Assembly: GCA_964585325.1 (NCBI GenBank)
Contig: CAZPCT010000003.1
Location: 1 to 5,128 of the forward strand
Direction: 5' to 3'
Length of the DNA: 5,128 bases
DNA from: CAZPCT01 sp964585325
GTDB taxonomy: Bacteria > Patescibacteriota > Minisyncoccia > JACQLN01 > CAZPCT01
Each line of letters opens with the position of its first letter. Within the stretch, counting starts at the first letter, position 1. The notes under the pieces were generated by a model. The model was not told the origin of the DNA, searched no databases, and was given only the letters and a program-made list of their open reading frames with translations. Made by a program: the position numbers and the translations under genes. Positions 1-5,128 of the stretch are shown here, piece after piece.

Positions 1-376
1 CGCGCAGTATCTTTTTTTTCTGCACTATGCGCGCGTAGTGAACGGCATGGGACGCGGACGGGACTGCGTTGACCAGTGAGGAGAGGTATGAAGTGCCGCC
101 TACCGTGTCCAACTGCTTGGCCCCTTTGAGCTTTGAGCTGAGCGAGAGGATGTCAATGGGTTCTCCTTTCTCAAAAAGAGCGAGCATGTGCTCGTAGATC
201 ACCTGGTGTGCTTTTTTATAAAAATCGCGGGACGTGAGAATATCGGCCACGCGCCACATTGCCTCCTTATCAAGAAGAATTGACCCCAATACTGAGGACT
301 CAGCCTCCAGGTCTTGTGGGGGAACACGACCAATGGGCGTGACGCGTTTTTTTGTTTTTGTGGTATCTACTGCCAT
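1..376 (-). CDS. dnaB: Replicative DNA helicase DnaB, N-terminal part (cut by window edge)
   Basis: This encodes the first 125 residues of the hexameric replicative helicase that unwinds DNA at the fork and recruits primase. I translated it by hand from the ATG at 374-376; the frame stays open to base 2, where the window ends. Visible are the family's opening PPQDLEAESSVLGSILLD (residues 19-36), then DFYKKAHQVIYEHM (51-64), GEPIDILSLSSKL (71-83), a GG..YL segment (93-98) and the YARIV element (114-118). These make up the DnaB N-terminal helical domain. The RecA-like ATPase domain would lie beyond the left edge. The start is set by the usual short lysine-rich lead before PP.DLEAE. No Shine-Dalgarno sequence precedes it. 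It lies 57 bases behind cysS on the same strand, in an AT-rich gap (about 33% GC) with no clear promoter or terminator. A T8 run at 12-19 encodes KKK. The identification is firm; the full length is unknown. Confidence 0.93.
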   Translation of the reverse strand, partial: MAVDTTKTKKRVTPIGRVPPQDLEAESSVLGSILLDKEAMWRVADILTSRDFYKKAHQVIYEHMLALFEKGEPIDILSLSSKLKGAKQLDTVGGTSYLSSLVNAVPSASHAVHYARIVQKKKILR

Positions 377-433
377 TGGTCAAAAGATAACGTCAAAGAC
401 TTATGCGGAAAGTTTGACTCTTTGTTTTTATTC

Positions 434-1819
434 TTAACTTTGGACAACTCGGGGCCCGTCTGGGGTGTCCTTGATGTCAAAACCCTTTTTGCGAACCACC
501 TCTCGCAACGCGTCCGCATCTTCGTATCTTCCCTCTGTGCGCGCCTCTTCCCGCCGGGCCATAAGCGAGGCAATGTCTTCTGGCACGTTGGGTTCCGTAT
601 CCACCAGTATGTTAAAGATAGCATTGACCCCACCTAGGAACGCAAGGAGGGATTGTGCATCAGCCTTGGATAACGTGTGGGCATCAATGAGCTTGTTTGT
701 TTCTGTGACAAGCTGGAACAGCTCGGCGAGCGCCTTGGGAGTGTTGAAGTCGTCACTGAGCGCTTTCCAAAAAGCATCAGTGAACTCGGTAAGGGGAAAT
801 GGCGAGACACCTTCTGTGGTCACCTCCTGTAGGCGGTGCATGAATTCCTGCAGCCGTTCTTGGCGTGCTTCTGCCTCCGCGACTACTCCGGGCGTATAGT
901 CCACAGGGGAACGGTAGTGGGCTGAGAAGAGATACATGCGCAACATCTGGGCTGAATGGTTTTGAAGAAATTCTCTAATCGTCACAAAGTTTCCCAGAGA
1001 TTTAGACATTTTTGTCCCCTCCACCGTGAGGGCCCCTACGTGCGTCCATACCTTCACCATAGGTGAGATGCCCGAGAGTGCCTCCATTTGCGCTATTTCG
1101 GCCTCGTGATGGGGGAATATGAGGTCTATACCCGCTCCGTGCAGATCGTACGTAAAACTAAAATGCTTTTCGGCAATAGCGGTGTCTTCTATGTGCCAGC
1201 CGGGGCGGCCCTTGCCAAGTGAGGTTTCCCAGGAAGGGGAGGCGCTCCCTTCTTCATGAAGCTTCCATACCACAAAGTCTGCTTTGTTTTTCTTTTTTAT
1301 ACTTTCATCAATCCGTGTAATCCCATCTTCTGCCTGCTCCACAGTGCGTCCTGCCAGCTTCCCGTAGTCCTTGAAGGTGGTGACGTCAAAGTAGTAGCCG
1401 TCGTCATCAATCTTATAGACGTGTCCCTTTTTTATGAGCCGCTCTACCTGAGAGACAATCTCAGCGATATACTCTGAGGCAGGGGCATATTCGTCAACCG
1501 CTGTCACCCCAATAGCTTTCATGTCCCTGTAATATTCCTTTTCCATCTCCTTAGCAAGCTCCACGGGGTCCTGCCCCTCTTTACTAGCCCGCGTGTCTAT
1601 TTTGTCGTTAATATCCGTAATGTTTTGGAGGTAAAAGACGTTCCACCCCAGCTCTCCTCTTAGGTACTTTACAAGCGCGTCGTAGACGACGTATGTTCTG
1701 CCGTGCCCAATGTGCGAAAGATCATAGACCGTTGGTCCGCATACAAAAAGAGTGACCCTCTCTCCAGGGCCGTATTTTAAGACCTCAACTTTTCGTGTAA
1801 GCGAGTTGTACAGCTTCAT
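434..1819 (-). CDS. cysS: Cysteinyl-tRNA synthetase (class I)
   Basis: Charges tRNA-Cys with cysteine in the cytoplasm, using ATP. The 461-residue length is normal for the family. The class I signatures are intact: the HIGH motif is H36-I-G-H39 within VYDLSHIGHGRTY, and the KMSKS loop is K270-S274 within GTKMSKSLGN. Typical CysRS segments follow in order: LQNITDINDKI (64-74), GWHIE (207-211), DLHGAGIDLIFPHHEAEIAQ (225-244), and the C-terminal helical region ending in AR.EGRYEDADALRE (427-440) and DTPDGPR (451-457). Aligned to the Escherichia coli zinc site (Cys28, Cys209, His234, Glu238), the ligands are C27, D212, H237 and E241, so one Cys is replaced by Asp. From memory, archaeal enzymes often carry GWHIEDTAI here; that resemblance is unverified. 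The gene starts 13 bases after the corA stop, without a Shine-Dalgarno sequence, which suggests co-transcription with corA. Confidence 0.97.
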   Translation of the reverse strand: MKLYNSLTRKVEVLKYGPGERVTLFVCGPTVYDLSHIGHGRTYVVYDALVKYLRGELGWNVFYLQNITDINDKIDTRASKEGQDPVELAKEMEKEYYRDMKAIGVTAVDEYAPASEYIAEIVSQVERLIKKGHVYKIDDDGYYFDVTTFKDYGKLAGRTVEQAEDGITRIDESIKKKNKADFVVWKLHEEGSASPSWETSLGKGRPGWHIEDTAIAEKHFSFTYDLHGAGIDLIFPHHEAEIAQMEALSGISPMVKVWTHVGALTVEGTKMSKSLGNFVTIREFLQNHSAQMLRMYLFSAHYRSPVDYTPGVVAEAEARQERLQEFMHRLQEVTTEGVSPFPLTEFTDAFWKALSDDFNTPKALAELFQLVTETNKLIDAHTLSKADAQSLLAFLGGVNAIFNILVDTEPNVPEDIASLMARREEARTEGRYEDADALREVVRKKGFDIKDTPDGPRVVQS

Positions 1820-1832
1820 ACGTTATGAACGC

Positions 1833-2744
1833 TTAGAGCCAGTGTTTTGTCTTGAAGAACGAGAAAAAGGAAAGTGTGGCCGCCACCATGATGCCTATAA
1901 TAATCCAAAAATCACCCGGGGTGCCCACAATAGGAAGCGTGTCCACGTTCATGCCGAACAGGGAACTTAACAGCATGAGGGGGAACGTGACGAAAGCCAT
2001 GATGGTGAGCGTCTTCATTATGGCGTTCGTCTTTACATTGAGCAGAGACTCGTTCGTCTGTTGCAGGGCCTCCACCATCTCCCTCTTTGTATCTATAAGA
2101 TGAAGCAGTCTGTCGTACTGTTGGAGCAGATTGATTACGTACGGGCGCGTATGTCTATCCGCAAAGTGATCGTTGGACAGAAGCGTCTCCAGGACCATGC
2201 GCTGCGGTTTCAACGCTCCCAAAAAGTTGATGATGTCCCGGCGCACGTGTGACAGGCGGGGGACCATTTGTTTTTCCCGTTCGTCAAAAATACCTTCCTC
2301 AATGTCACGTATCTCTTCGTGGATGGTGTCTATTTCTCTGCGGGAAAACTTAAACATCTCGTTCACAATTGAATAAAAGAGGAAGAAAGGACCACGGTCC
2401 AGGCAGTCCGACGTGTTCTTGTGCGGAACGAACGAGCACTTTTTAAGAAGTGCATCAAGCGCCTCAACCTCTTCATAGCGGTTTGTGAGCACGAGCTGGG
2501 GAGTGATGATGAAGTCAACTTCCACGCCTTCAGACACCCCCTTTTCCCGGTTAAAAATAGGGAAGTGGAGGGCAATATAGAGGAACTGGTCATAGTACTC
2601 CACAGTAGGTTGAAACGTGGGATTCTTAAGCTGTGTTGCAGCCATGGGGTGGACGCCGAATTCGTGCATCAGTTTATGCACGTCTTTGTGCGATGGCGAG
2701 ACAACATCAATCCACGTGACGGTGGAGCTTTTAACTATCTGCAT
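1833..2744 (-). CDS. corA: CorA-family magnesium/divalent cation channel
   Basis: A membrane channel for Mg2+ (possibly Co2+ or Ni2+) that works as a homopentamer in the inner membrane. The protein is 303 residues from the ATG at 2744. It has an N-terminal cytosolic alpha/beta domain (about 1-125), a long charged helical region (about 126-240) that forms the stalk in this family, and two C-terminal membrane segments (about 243-263 and 278-297). The hallmark G264-M265-N266 follows the first membrane helix, preceded by NVKTNAIMKTLTIMAF. The loop after GMN reads VDTLPIVGTPGD and lacks the MPE-type acidic residue common in CorA, so ion preference cannot be predicted. A longer reading frame reaches back to 2804, but that start lies inside the CIRCE operator and upstream of the likely promoter. 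MQIVKSSTVTWIDV is also the usual kind of CorA opening, so 2744 is preferred. The gene is head-to-head with hrcA and precedes cysS. Confidence 0.93.
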   Translation of the reverse strand: MQIVKSSTVTWIDVVSPSHKDVHKLMHEFGVHPMAATQLKNPTFQPTVEYYDQFLYIALHFPIFNREKGVSEGVEVDFIITPQLVLTNRYEEVEALDALLKKCSFVPHKNTSDCLDRGPFFLFYSIVNEMFKFSRREIDTIHEEIRDIEEGIFDEREKQMVPRLSHVRRDIINFLGALKPQRMVLETLLSNDHFADRHTRPYVINLLQQYDRLLHLIDTKREMVEALQQTNESLLNVKTNAIMKTLTIMAFVTFPLMLLSSLFGMNVDTLPIVGTPGDFWIIIGIMVAATLSFFSFFKTKHWL

Positions 2745-2753
2745 TATGTCTTT

Positions 2754-2762
2754 AGTATACCA
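2754..2762 (-). promoter_or_regulatory. Extended -10 promoter for corA (and possibly cysS-dnaB)
   Basis: On the minus strand the sequence reads TGGTATACT: a TGn extension followed by TATACT, five of six matches to TATAAT. An A7 run lies just upstream. I see no convincing -35 hexamer at 16-18 bases (GTCGCA at 17), which fits an extended -10 promoter. Nine bases separate TATACT from the corA ATG, so transcription starting about seven bases downstream would give a leader of only about 2-3 bases. The assignment rests on motif match and position only. Confidence 0.55.
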
Positions 2763-2797
2763 TTTTTTTAGACCAATGCGACGCGCAAAAACTCCTA

Positions 2798-2824
2798 TTA
2801 GCACTGTTGACTGTTGAGTGCTAA
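2798..2824. promoter_or_regulatory. CIRCE operator (HrcA binding site)
   Basis: The sequence is TTAGCACTG-N9-GAGTGCTAA, against the established CIRCE consensus TTAGCACTC-N9-GAGTGCTAA. The right arm (2816-2824) is perfect. The left arm (2798-2806) differs only in its ninth base (G for C), so eight of nine arm positions pair. It lies 24 bases before the hrcA start codon. It contains the likely -35 hexamer in its spacer, and its right arm lies between -35 and -10, so bound HrcA should block RNA polymerase. It implies autoregulated, heat-inducible expression of hrcA-grpE-dnaK. It is also about 35 bases upstream of the corA extended -10. Confidence 0.96.
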
Positions 2825-2836
2825 TTTTGATAGGAT
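2807..2836 (+). promoter_or_regulatory. Promoter of the hrcA-grpE-dnaK operon, interlocked with CIRCE
   Basis: The -35 candidate TTGACT (2807-2812, five of six to TTGACA) sits in the CIRCE spacer. Eighteen bases later comes TAGGAT (2831-2836, four of six to TATAAT), preceded by TGA (2828-2830), which gives a TGn extended -10. Transcription would start near 2843, leaving only about 6 bases before the hrcA ATG at 2849. AGGA at 2832-2835 is part of this -10 and would not be transcribed, so it should not count as a ribosome binding site if this promoter is right. A housekeeping sigma factor is assumed. Confidence 0.6.
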
Positions 2837-2848
2837 GGCAAACACATC

Positions 2849-3655
2849 ATGGCGATAACGGAGCGACAAAAAGACATCTTAAAAGCCATCATTCGTGAGC
2901 ATATTCACGATGCGGCTCCTGTGGGCTCAAAAACGCTTGCGGACAAGTATGATTTTGGTATTGGGCCTGCCATGATACGGCAGGAAATGGCTGCTCTTGA
3001 AGAAGATGGCTATATTACGCAACCCCATACATCTGCGGGGCGTGTCCCTACCGACAAAGCGTACCGTTTTTATATTTCCCACATTGAGCGTGGGGGCGGC
3101 GCTGACAGGGAAAGTGGCGGCCTGTCCTCTTTTGATCAAAAGAGGGTGGACACAGGTCTCAATGCTCACGCTGATTGGCATGAGGTGCTCAAGGAACTTT
3201 CCCGCGTGGTTGCCGACATCTCAGGGGAACTGTCCATCTCTGGGCTGACCAGTGGGGAAGTGCGCTATACGCACGGGTTTTCTCAACTTGCGCGGGACCC
3301 GGAGCTTGCCGATCCACAGCAAGTGACCAGCCTGTTCCGGTTTATGGATGAGATGGACAGCTATTTTGACAGCCTGTGGCGCAACGCGTTGGAAGACTCC
3401 TTTGGTGTACTCATAGGGAAGGAGAATCCGGTAAAGGAGATTCAGAGTTTTAGCGTCATCACGGGTACGTATCAGCTACCGCAGGAACATGCTCCTTCGG
3501 CAGGCTCCCGCTCTGTGAGCGGGACTCGCCCCAGAGGGGCGGCAGGACGGGTGGGTTTTGTCTCAATCATTGGACCCCGGCGCATGGACTACCGGAAGAA
3601 TGTGGCGCTGGTGCGATATGTAGCTCATAAATTAGAATCAGGGAGTATCACGTAA
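2849..3655 (+). CDS. hrcA: Heat-inducible transcription repressor HrcA (short form)
   Basis: A dimeric repressor that binds CIRCE and is kept active by chaperones in known systems, so the operon is released on heat stress. The N-terminal winged-helix domain is clear: ERQKDILKAIIREHI (5-19), PVGSKTLA (24-31), IRQEMAALEEDGYITQPHTS (43-62) and AGRVPTDKAYRFY (63-75). The usual SsATIRNEM recognition stretch is changed to IGPAMIRQEM. The C-terminus has the family motif GFVSIIGPRRMDYRK (236-250). At 268 residues it is clearly shorter than the roughly 340 of Bacillus-type HrcA; the middle region (about 80-180) is reduced. Residues 220-233 come from a GC-rich palindromic insertion (see the repeat entry). 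Without that the protein would be 254 residues. The start ATG fits the normal HrcA N-terminus and lies just after the CIRCE and promoter. The stop is 3 bases before grpE. Confidence 0.95.
   Translation: MAITERQKDILKAIIREHIHDAAPVGSKTLADKYDFGIGPAMIRQEMAALEEDGYITQPHTSAGRVPTDKAYRFYISHIERGGGADRESGGLSSFDQKRVDTGLNAHADWHEVLKELSRVVADISGELSISGLTSGEVRYTHGFSQLARDPELADPQQVTSLFRFMDEMDSYFDSLWRNALEDSFGVLIGKENPVKEIQSFSVITGTYQLPQEHAPSAGSRSVSGTRPRGAAGRVGFVSIIGPRRMDYRKNVALVRYVAHKLESGSIT
3498..3546. repeat. Putative palindromic insertion in hrcA: two hairpins within a 7-bp direct repeat
   Basis: The 7-mer CGGCAGG occurs at 3498-3504 and again at 3540-3546, exactly 42 bases apart. Between them lie two perfect hairpins. 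The first has an 8-bp stem, TCCCGCTC (3506-3513) and GAGCGGGA (3517-3524), with a TGT loop. The second has a 6-bp stem, CGCCCC (3527-3532) and GGGGCG (3536-3541), with an AGA loop. The 42-base unit is about 76% GC and encodes 14 in-frame residues (SRSVSGTRPRGAAG), which are low in complexity and rich in Arg, Ser and Gly. Removing one unit gives PSAG-RVGFVSIIGP, which reads like an ordinary HrcA. No T-run follows either hairpin, so these are not intrinsic terminators. There is no second copy in the window. The structure is directly visible; its origin as an inserted element is inferred. Confidence 0.65.
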
Positions 3656-3658
3656 GAT

Positions 3659-4123
3659 ATGGGAAAGGACAGGACAACAGAAGAAAAGCGCAAGAAGCGC
3701 ATTGAAGAGCTGGAGGAACGGGTGGCCGCGCTTGAAAAAGAGCGCAGTGACTATCTTAACGGGTGGAAGCGGGCGCGGGCAGACCTTGTCAACTTTAAAA
3801 AGGAGACCGCAGAGTCATTTTCGCGGTTTGCGGATGTGGCAAAGGTGGAGACGGTGAGAGAGCTTCTTCTTGTGCATGACGCTCTCTGTGAGGCAGACAA
3901 ACACGCGATTGAGGGACTGCGCCCGGTCAAGACGTTGTTTGAGCAGGTACTTACAAGGGAGGGTGTTGAAATGATAGTTCCTGAAAGTGGGAGCGCATTT
4001 GACCCACTTTCCAGTGAGGCGGTTGATGGAACAGGAGACATAGTAGATACAGTGCGGCAGTGCGGGTTTATCTATAAAGATCACATTATTAGACCAGCGA
4101 AGGTCACTGTGCGTGACCAGTAG
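3659..4123 (+). CDS. grpE: GrpE, nucleotide exchange factor for DnaK
   Basis: GrpE dimers release ADP from DnaK and so drive the chaperone cycle in the cytoplasm. The protein is 154 residues, short but within the family range. Residues 5-55 are a highly charged, coiled-coil-like helix (EEKRKKRIEELEERVAALEK), continuing into DYLNGWKRARADLVNFKKE (31-49), the equivalent of the usual DEYLR..AE.EN..KR region. The four-helix and beta-wing part follows: LLLVHDALCEA (69-79), REGVEMIV (100-107), AFDPLSSEAV (113-122), and CGFIYKDHIIRPAKVTV (135-151), the characteristic GrpE ending. The common P..HEAV motif reads PLSSEAV, with Ser119 in the place of His. The start is 3 bases after the hrcA stop. GGGAG at 3641-3645 is 13 bases before the ATG, too far to be a typical ribosome binding site, so translation may be coupled to hrcA. 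Confidence 0.95.
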   Translation: MGKDRTTEEKRKKRIEELEERVAALEKERSDYLNGWKRARADLVNFKKETAESFSRFADVAKVETVRELLLVHDALCEADKHAIEGLRPVKTLFEQVLTREGVEMIVPESGSAFDPLSSEAVDGTGDIVDTVRQCGFIYKDHIIRPAKVTVRDQ

Positions 4124-4140
4124 ACAGTAATTCAAACACC

Positions 4141-5128
4141 ATGAGTAAAATTCTCGGCATAGACTTAGGAACAACAAACTCAGCAATGGCTGTCATTGAA
4201 GGCGGCGAGCCCCGTATTGTTGACAACAAGGAGGGTAACCGAACCACACCCTCTATTGTGGCAATCAACAAGAGCGGCGAGCGCATTGTGGGGCTTTTGG
4301 CAAAACGCCAGGCCATTACAAACCCTGAAAATACACTCTTCTCAATAAAGCGGCTTGTGGGGCGCCGGTTTGAGGACGAGGAGGTGCAAAAAGACAAAAA
4401 ACTCATGCCGTACGAACTTCGCAAAGCGGAGGATGGTGGGGTGGAAGTGAAAATGGGGGACAAGTGGTGGAAGCCGGCTGAGACTTCGGCAATGATTTTA
4501 CAGAAGTTAAAAAACGACGCAGAGGACCGGCTGGGCGAAAAGATAGAAGAGGTAGTTATTACCGTGCCCGCCTATTTTGACGACTCGCAACGCAAGGCCA
4601 CGAAAGACGCGGGGACCATTGCGGGATTCAAGGTCCGCCGCATTATCAACGAGCCGACCGCGGCGGCGCTTGCGTATGGATTTGGCACTGGCAAGAAAAA
4701 GCAGAAGGAGGAGAAGATTGTAGTGTACGACTTTGGCGGTGGTACGTTTGATGTGTCTGTACTGGAGGTGTCTGAAGACACCGTTGAGGTGCGGGCCACG
4801 GGTGGGGATACTCACTTGGGCGGTGACGACTTTGACCAGGCGCTTATAGACTGGCTGGTGGATGAATACAAGAAGGATCAAGGGATTGACCTTTCAAAAG
4901 ACACGCTCGCGTTGCAGCGGCTAAAGGAAGCGGCAGAAAAAGCTAAACATGAGCTTTCTTCAACAGTGGAAACAGAGATAAACATTCCTTTCATCACCAC
5001 AGACGCCGAGGGACCCAAGCACTTTCTGCAAAAGATTACCCGCGGGCAATTTGAAAAACTGGTGGATGAATACATCTCCCGTTCAATTCAAAAAACAGAG
5101 GAGGTAGTTAAGGAGGCGGGCATGGAGC
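4141..5128 (+). CDS. dnaK: Chaperone DnaK (Hsp70), N-terminal part (cut by window edge)
   Basis: ATP-driven Hsp70 chaperone that binds unfolded polypeptides; GrpE is its exchange factor. The frame is open from the ATG at 4141 to the window end (329 full codons), covering most of the nucleotide-binding domain. I translated it by hand. Visible are phosphate loop 1 GIDLGTTNS (6-14), EGNRTTPSIVA (31-41), NTLFSIKRLVGR (64-75), the ITVPAYFDDSQRKAT stretch, INEPTAAALAYG, phosphate loop 2 YDFGGGTFDVSVLE, and GGDTHLGGDDFD. One small deviation is IVGLLAKRQA, where most DnaK proteins have VGQPAKRQA. An internal run of GKKKQKEEK sits between LAYG and the second phosphate loop. The gap from grpE is 17 bases and has no Shine-Dalgarno sequence. 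The substrate-binding domain and the remainder lie beyond the right edge. Confidence 0.98.
   Translation, partial: MSKILGIDLGTTNSAMAVIEGGEPRIVDNKEGNRTTPSIVAINKSGERIVGLLAKRQAITNPENTLFSIKRLVGRRFEDEEVQKDKKLMPYELRKAEDGGVEVKMGDKWWKPAETSAMILQKLKNDAEDRLGEKIEEVVITVPAYFDDSQRKATKDAGTIAGFKVRRIINEPTAAALAYGFGTGKKKQKEEKIVVYDFGGGTFDVSVLEVSEDTVEVRATGGDTHLGGDDFDQALIDWLVDEYKKDQGIDLSKDTLALQRLKEAAEKAKHELSSTVETEINIPFITTDAEGPKHFLQKITRGQFEKLVDEYISRSIQKTEEVVKEAGME

Noticed and set aside
12..19. T8 run in dnaB as a programmed slippage site
   Set aside because: It encodes an ordinary KKK stretch in an uninterrupted frame; nothing in the visible sequence suggests a frameshift product.
385..390. TTATCT as a -10 for a separate dnaB promoter
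   Set aside because: No -35-like hexamer at 16-18 bases and no TGn extension; the match is too weak to call.
392..418. Inverted repeat GTCAAA-N15-TTTGAC in the gap before dnaB, as an operator or terminator
   Set aside because: The arms are only 6 bp, the loop is long and the region is AT-rich, so it could arise by chance; it lacks a GC-rich stem for a terminator.
314..637. Plus-strand open frame spanning the cysS-dnaB gap
   Set aside because: It overlaps the real ends of cysS and dnaB on the other strand and its protein has no recognisable features.
465..899. Plus-strand open frame of 144 codons inside cysS, and similar antisense frames within corA, hrcA, grpE and dnaK
   Set aside because: They lie opposite strongly conserved coding sequence, have no recognisable domains, and are low-complexity Ser/Arg-rich shadows.
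2745..2804. Longer CorA start at 2804, adding 20 residues
   Set aside because: It begins inside CIRCE and upstream of the likely corA promoter; the added residues do not resemble a CorA N-terminus.
3506..3541. Rho-independent terminator in hrcA
   Set aside because: Strong hairpins are present but no T-run follows either one, and the genes downstream are clearly in the same operon.

Overview
The window holds six bacterial housekeeping genes in two divergent groups, with no mobile-element genes, RNA genes or CRISPR. The most likely source is a Patescibacteria (Candidate Phyla Radiation) genome, Parcubacteria-like. That placement is an inference from several traits: an unusually short HrcA, the style of the GrpE (NGWKRARADLVNFKKE) and DnaB N-termini, a CysRS with Asp in place of a Cys zinc ligand, near-absence of Shine-Dalgarno sequences, and tight gene packing. 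Sequence similarity searches would be needed to confirm it.

Left part, minus strand (read right to left): corA (CorA-type divalent cation channel), then cysS (cysteinyl-tRNA synthetase) after 13 bases, then dnaB (replicative helicase) after a 57-base AT-rich gap. dnaB runs off the left edge and only its N-terminal domain is present. Nothing resembling a terminator separates the three, so they may be one transcription unit starting at an extended -10 promoter just in front of corA.

Centre: a 104-base divergent region (2745-2848) carries the corA promoter on one strand. On the other is a CIRCE operator (TTAGCACTG-N9-GAGTGCTAA) interlocked with the hrcA promoter. Both predicted transcription starts lie only a few bases before the start codons.

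Right part, plus strand: hrcA, grpE and dnaK, the heat-shock repressor and two of the three DnaK-machine components, with gaps of 3 and 17 bases. HrcA should bind CIRCE and autoregulate the operon. GrpE is the nucleotide-exchange factor for DnaK. dnaK is cut by the right edge after about 329 codons, so a following dnaJ cannot be seen.

The most unusual feature is inside hrcA. A GC-rich 42-bp segment made of two back-to-back perfect hairpins is bounded by a 7-bp direct repeat (CGGCAGG). It adds exactly 14 in-frame codons to a loop just before the conserved C-terminal motif. Deleting it in silico restores a smooth HrcA sequence. This looks like a small palindromic element inserted into a coding gene, similar in concept to Rickettsia palindromic elements.
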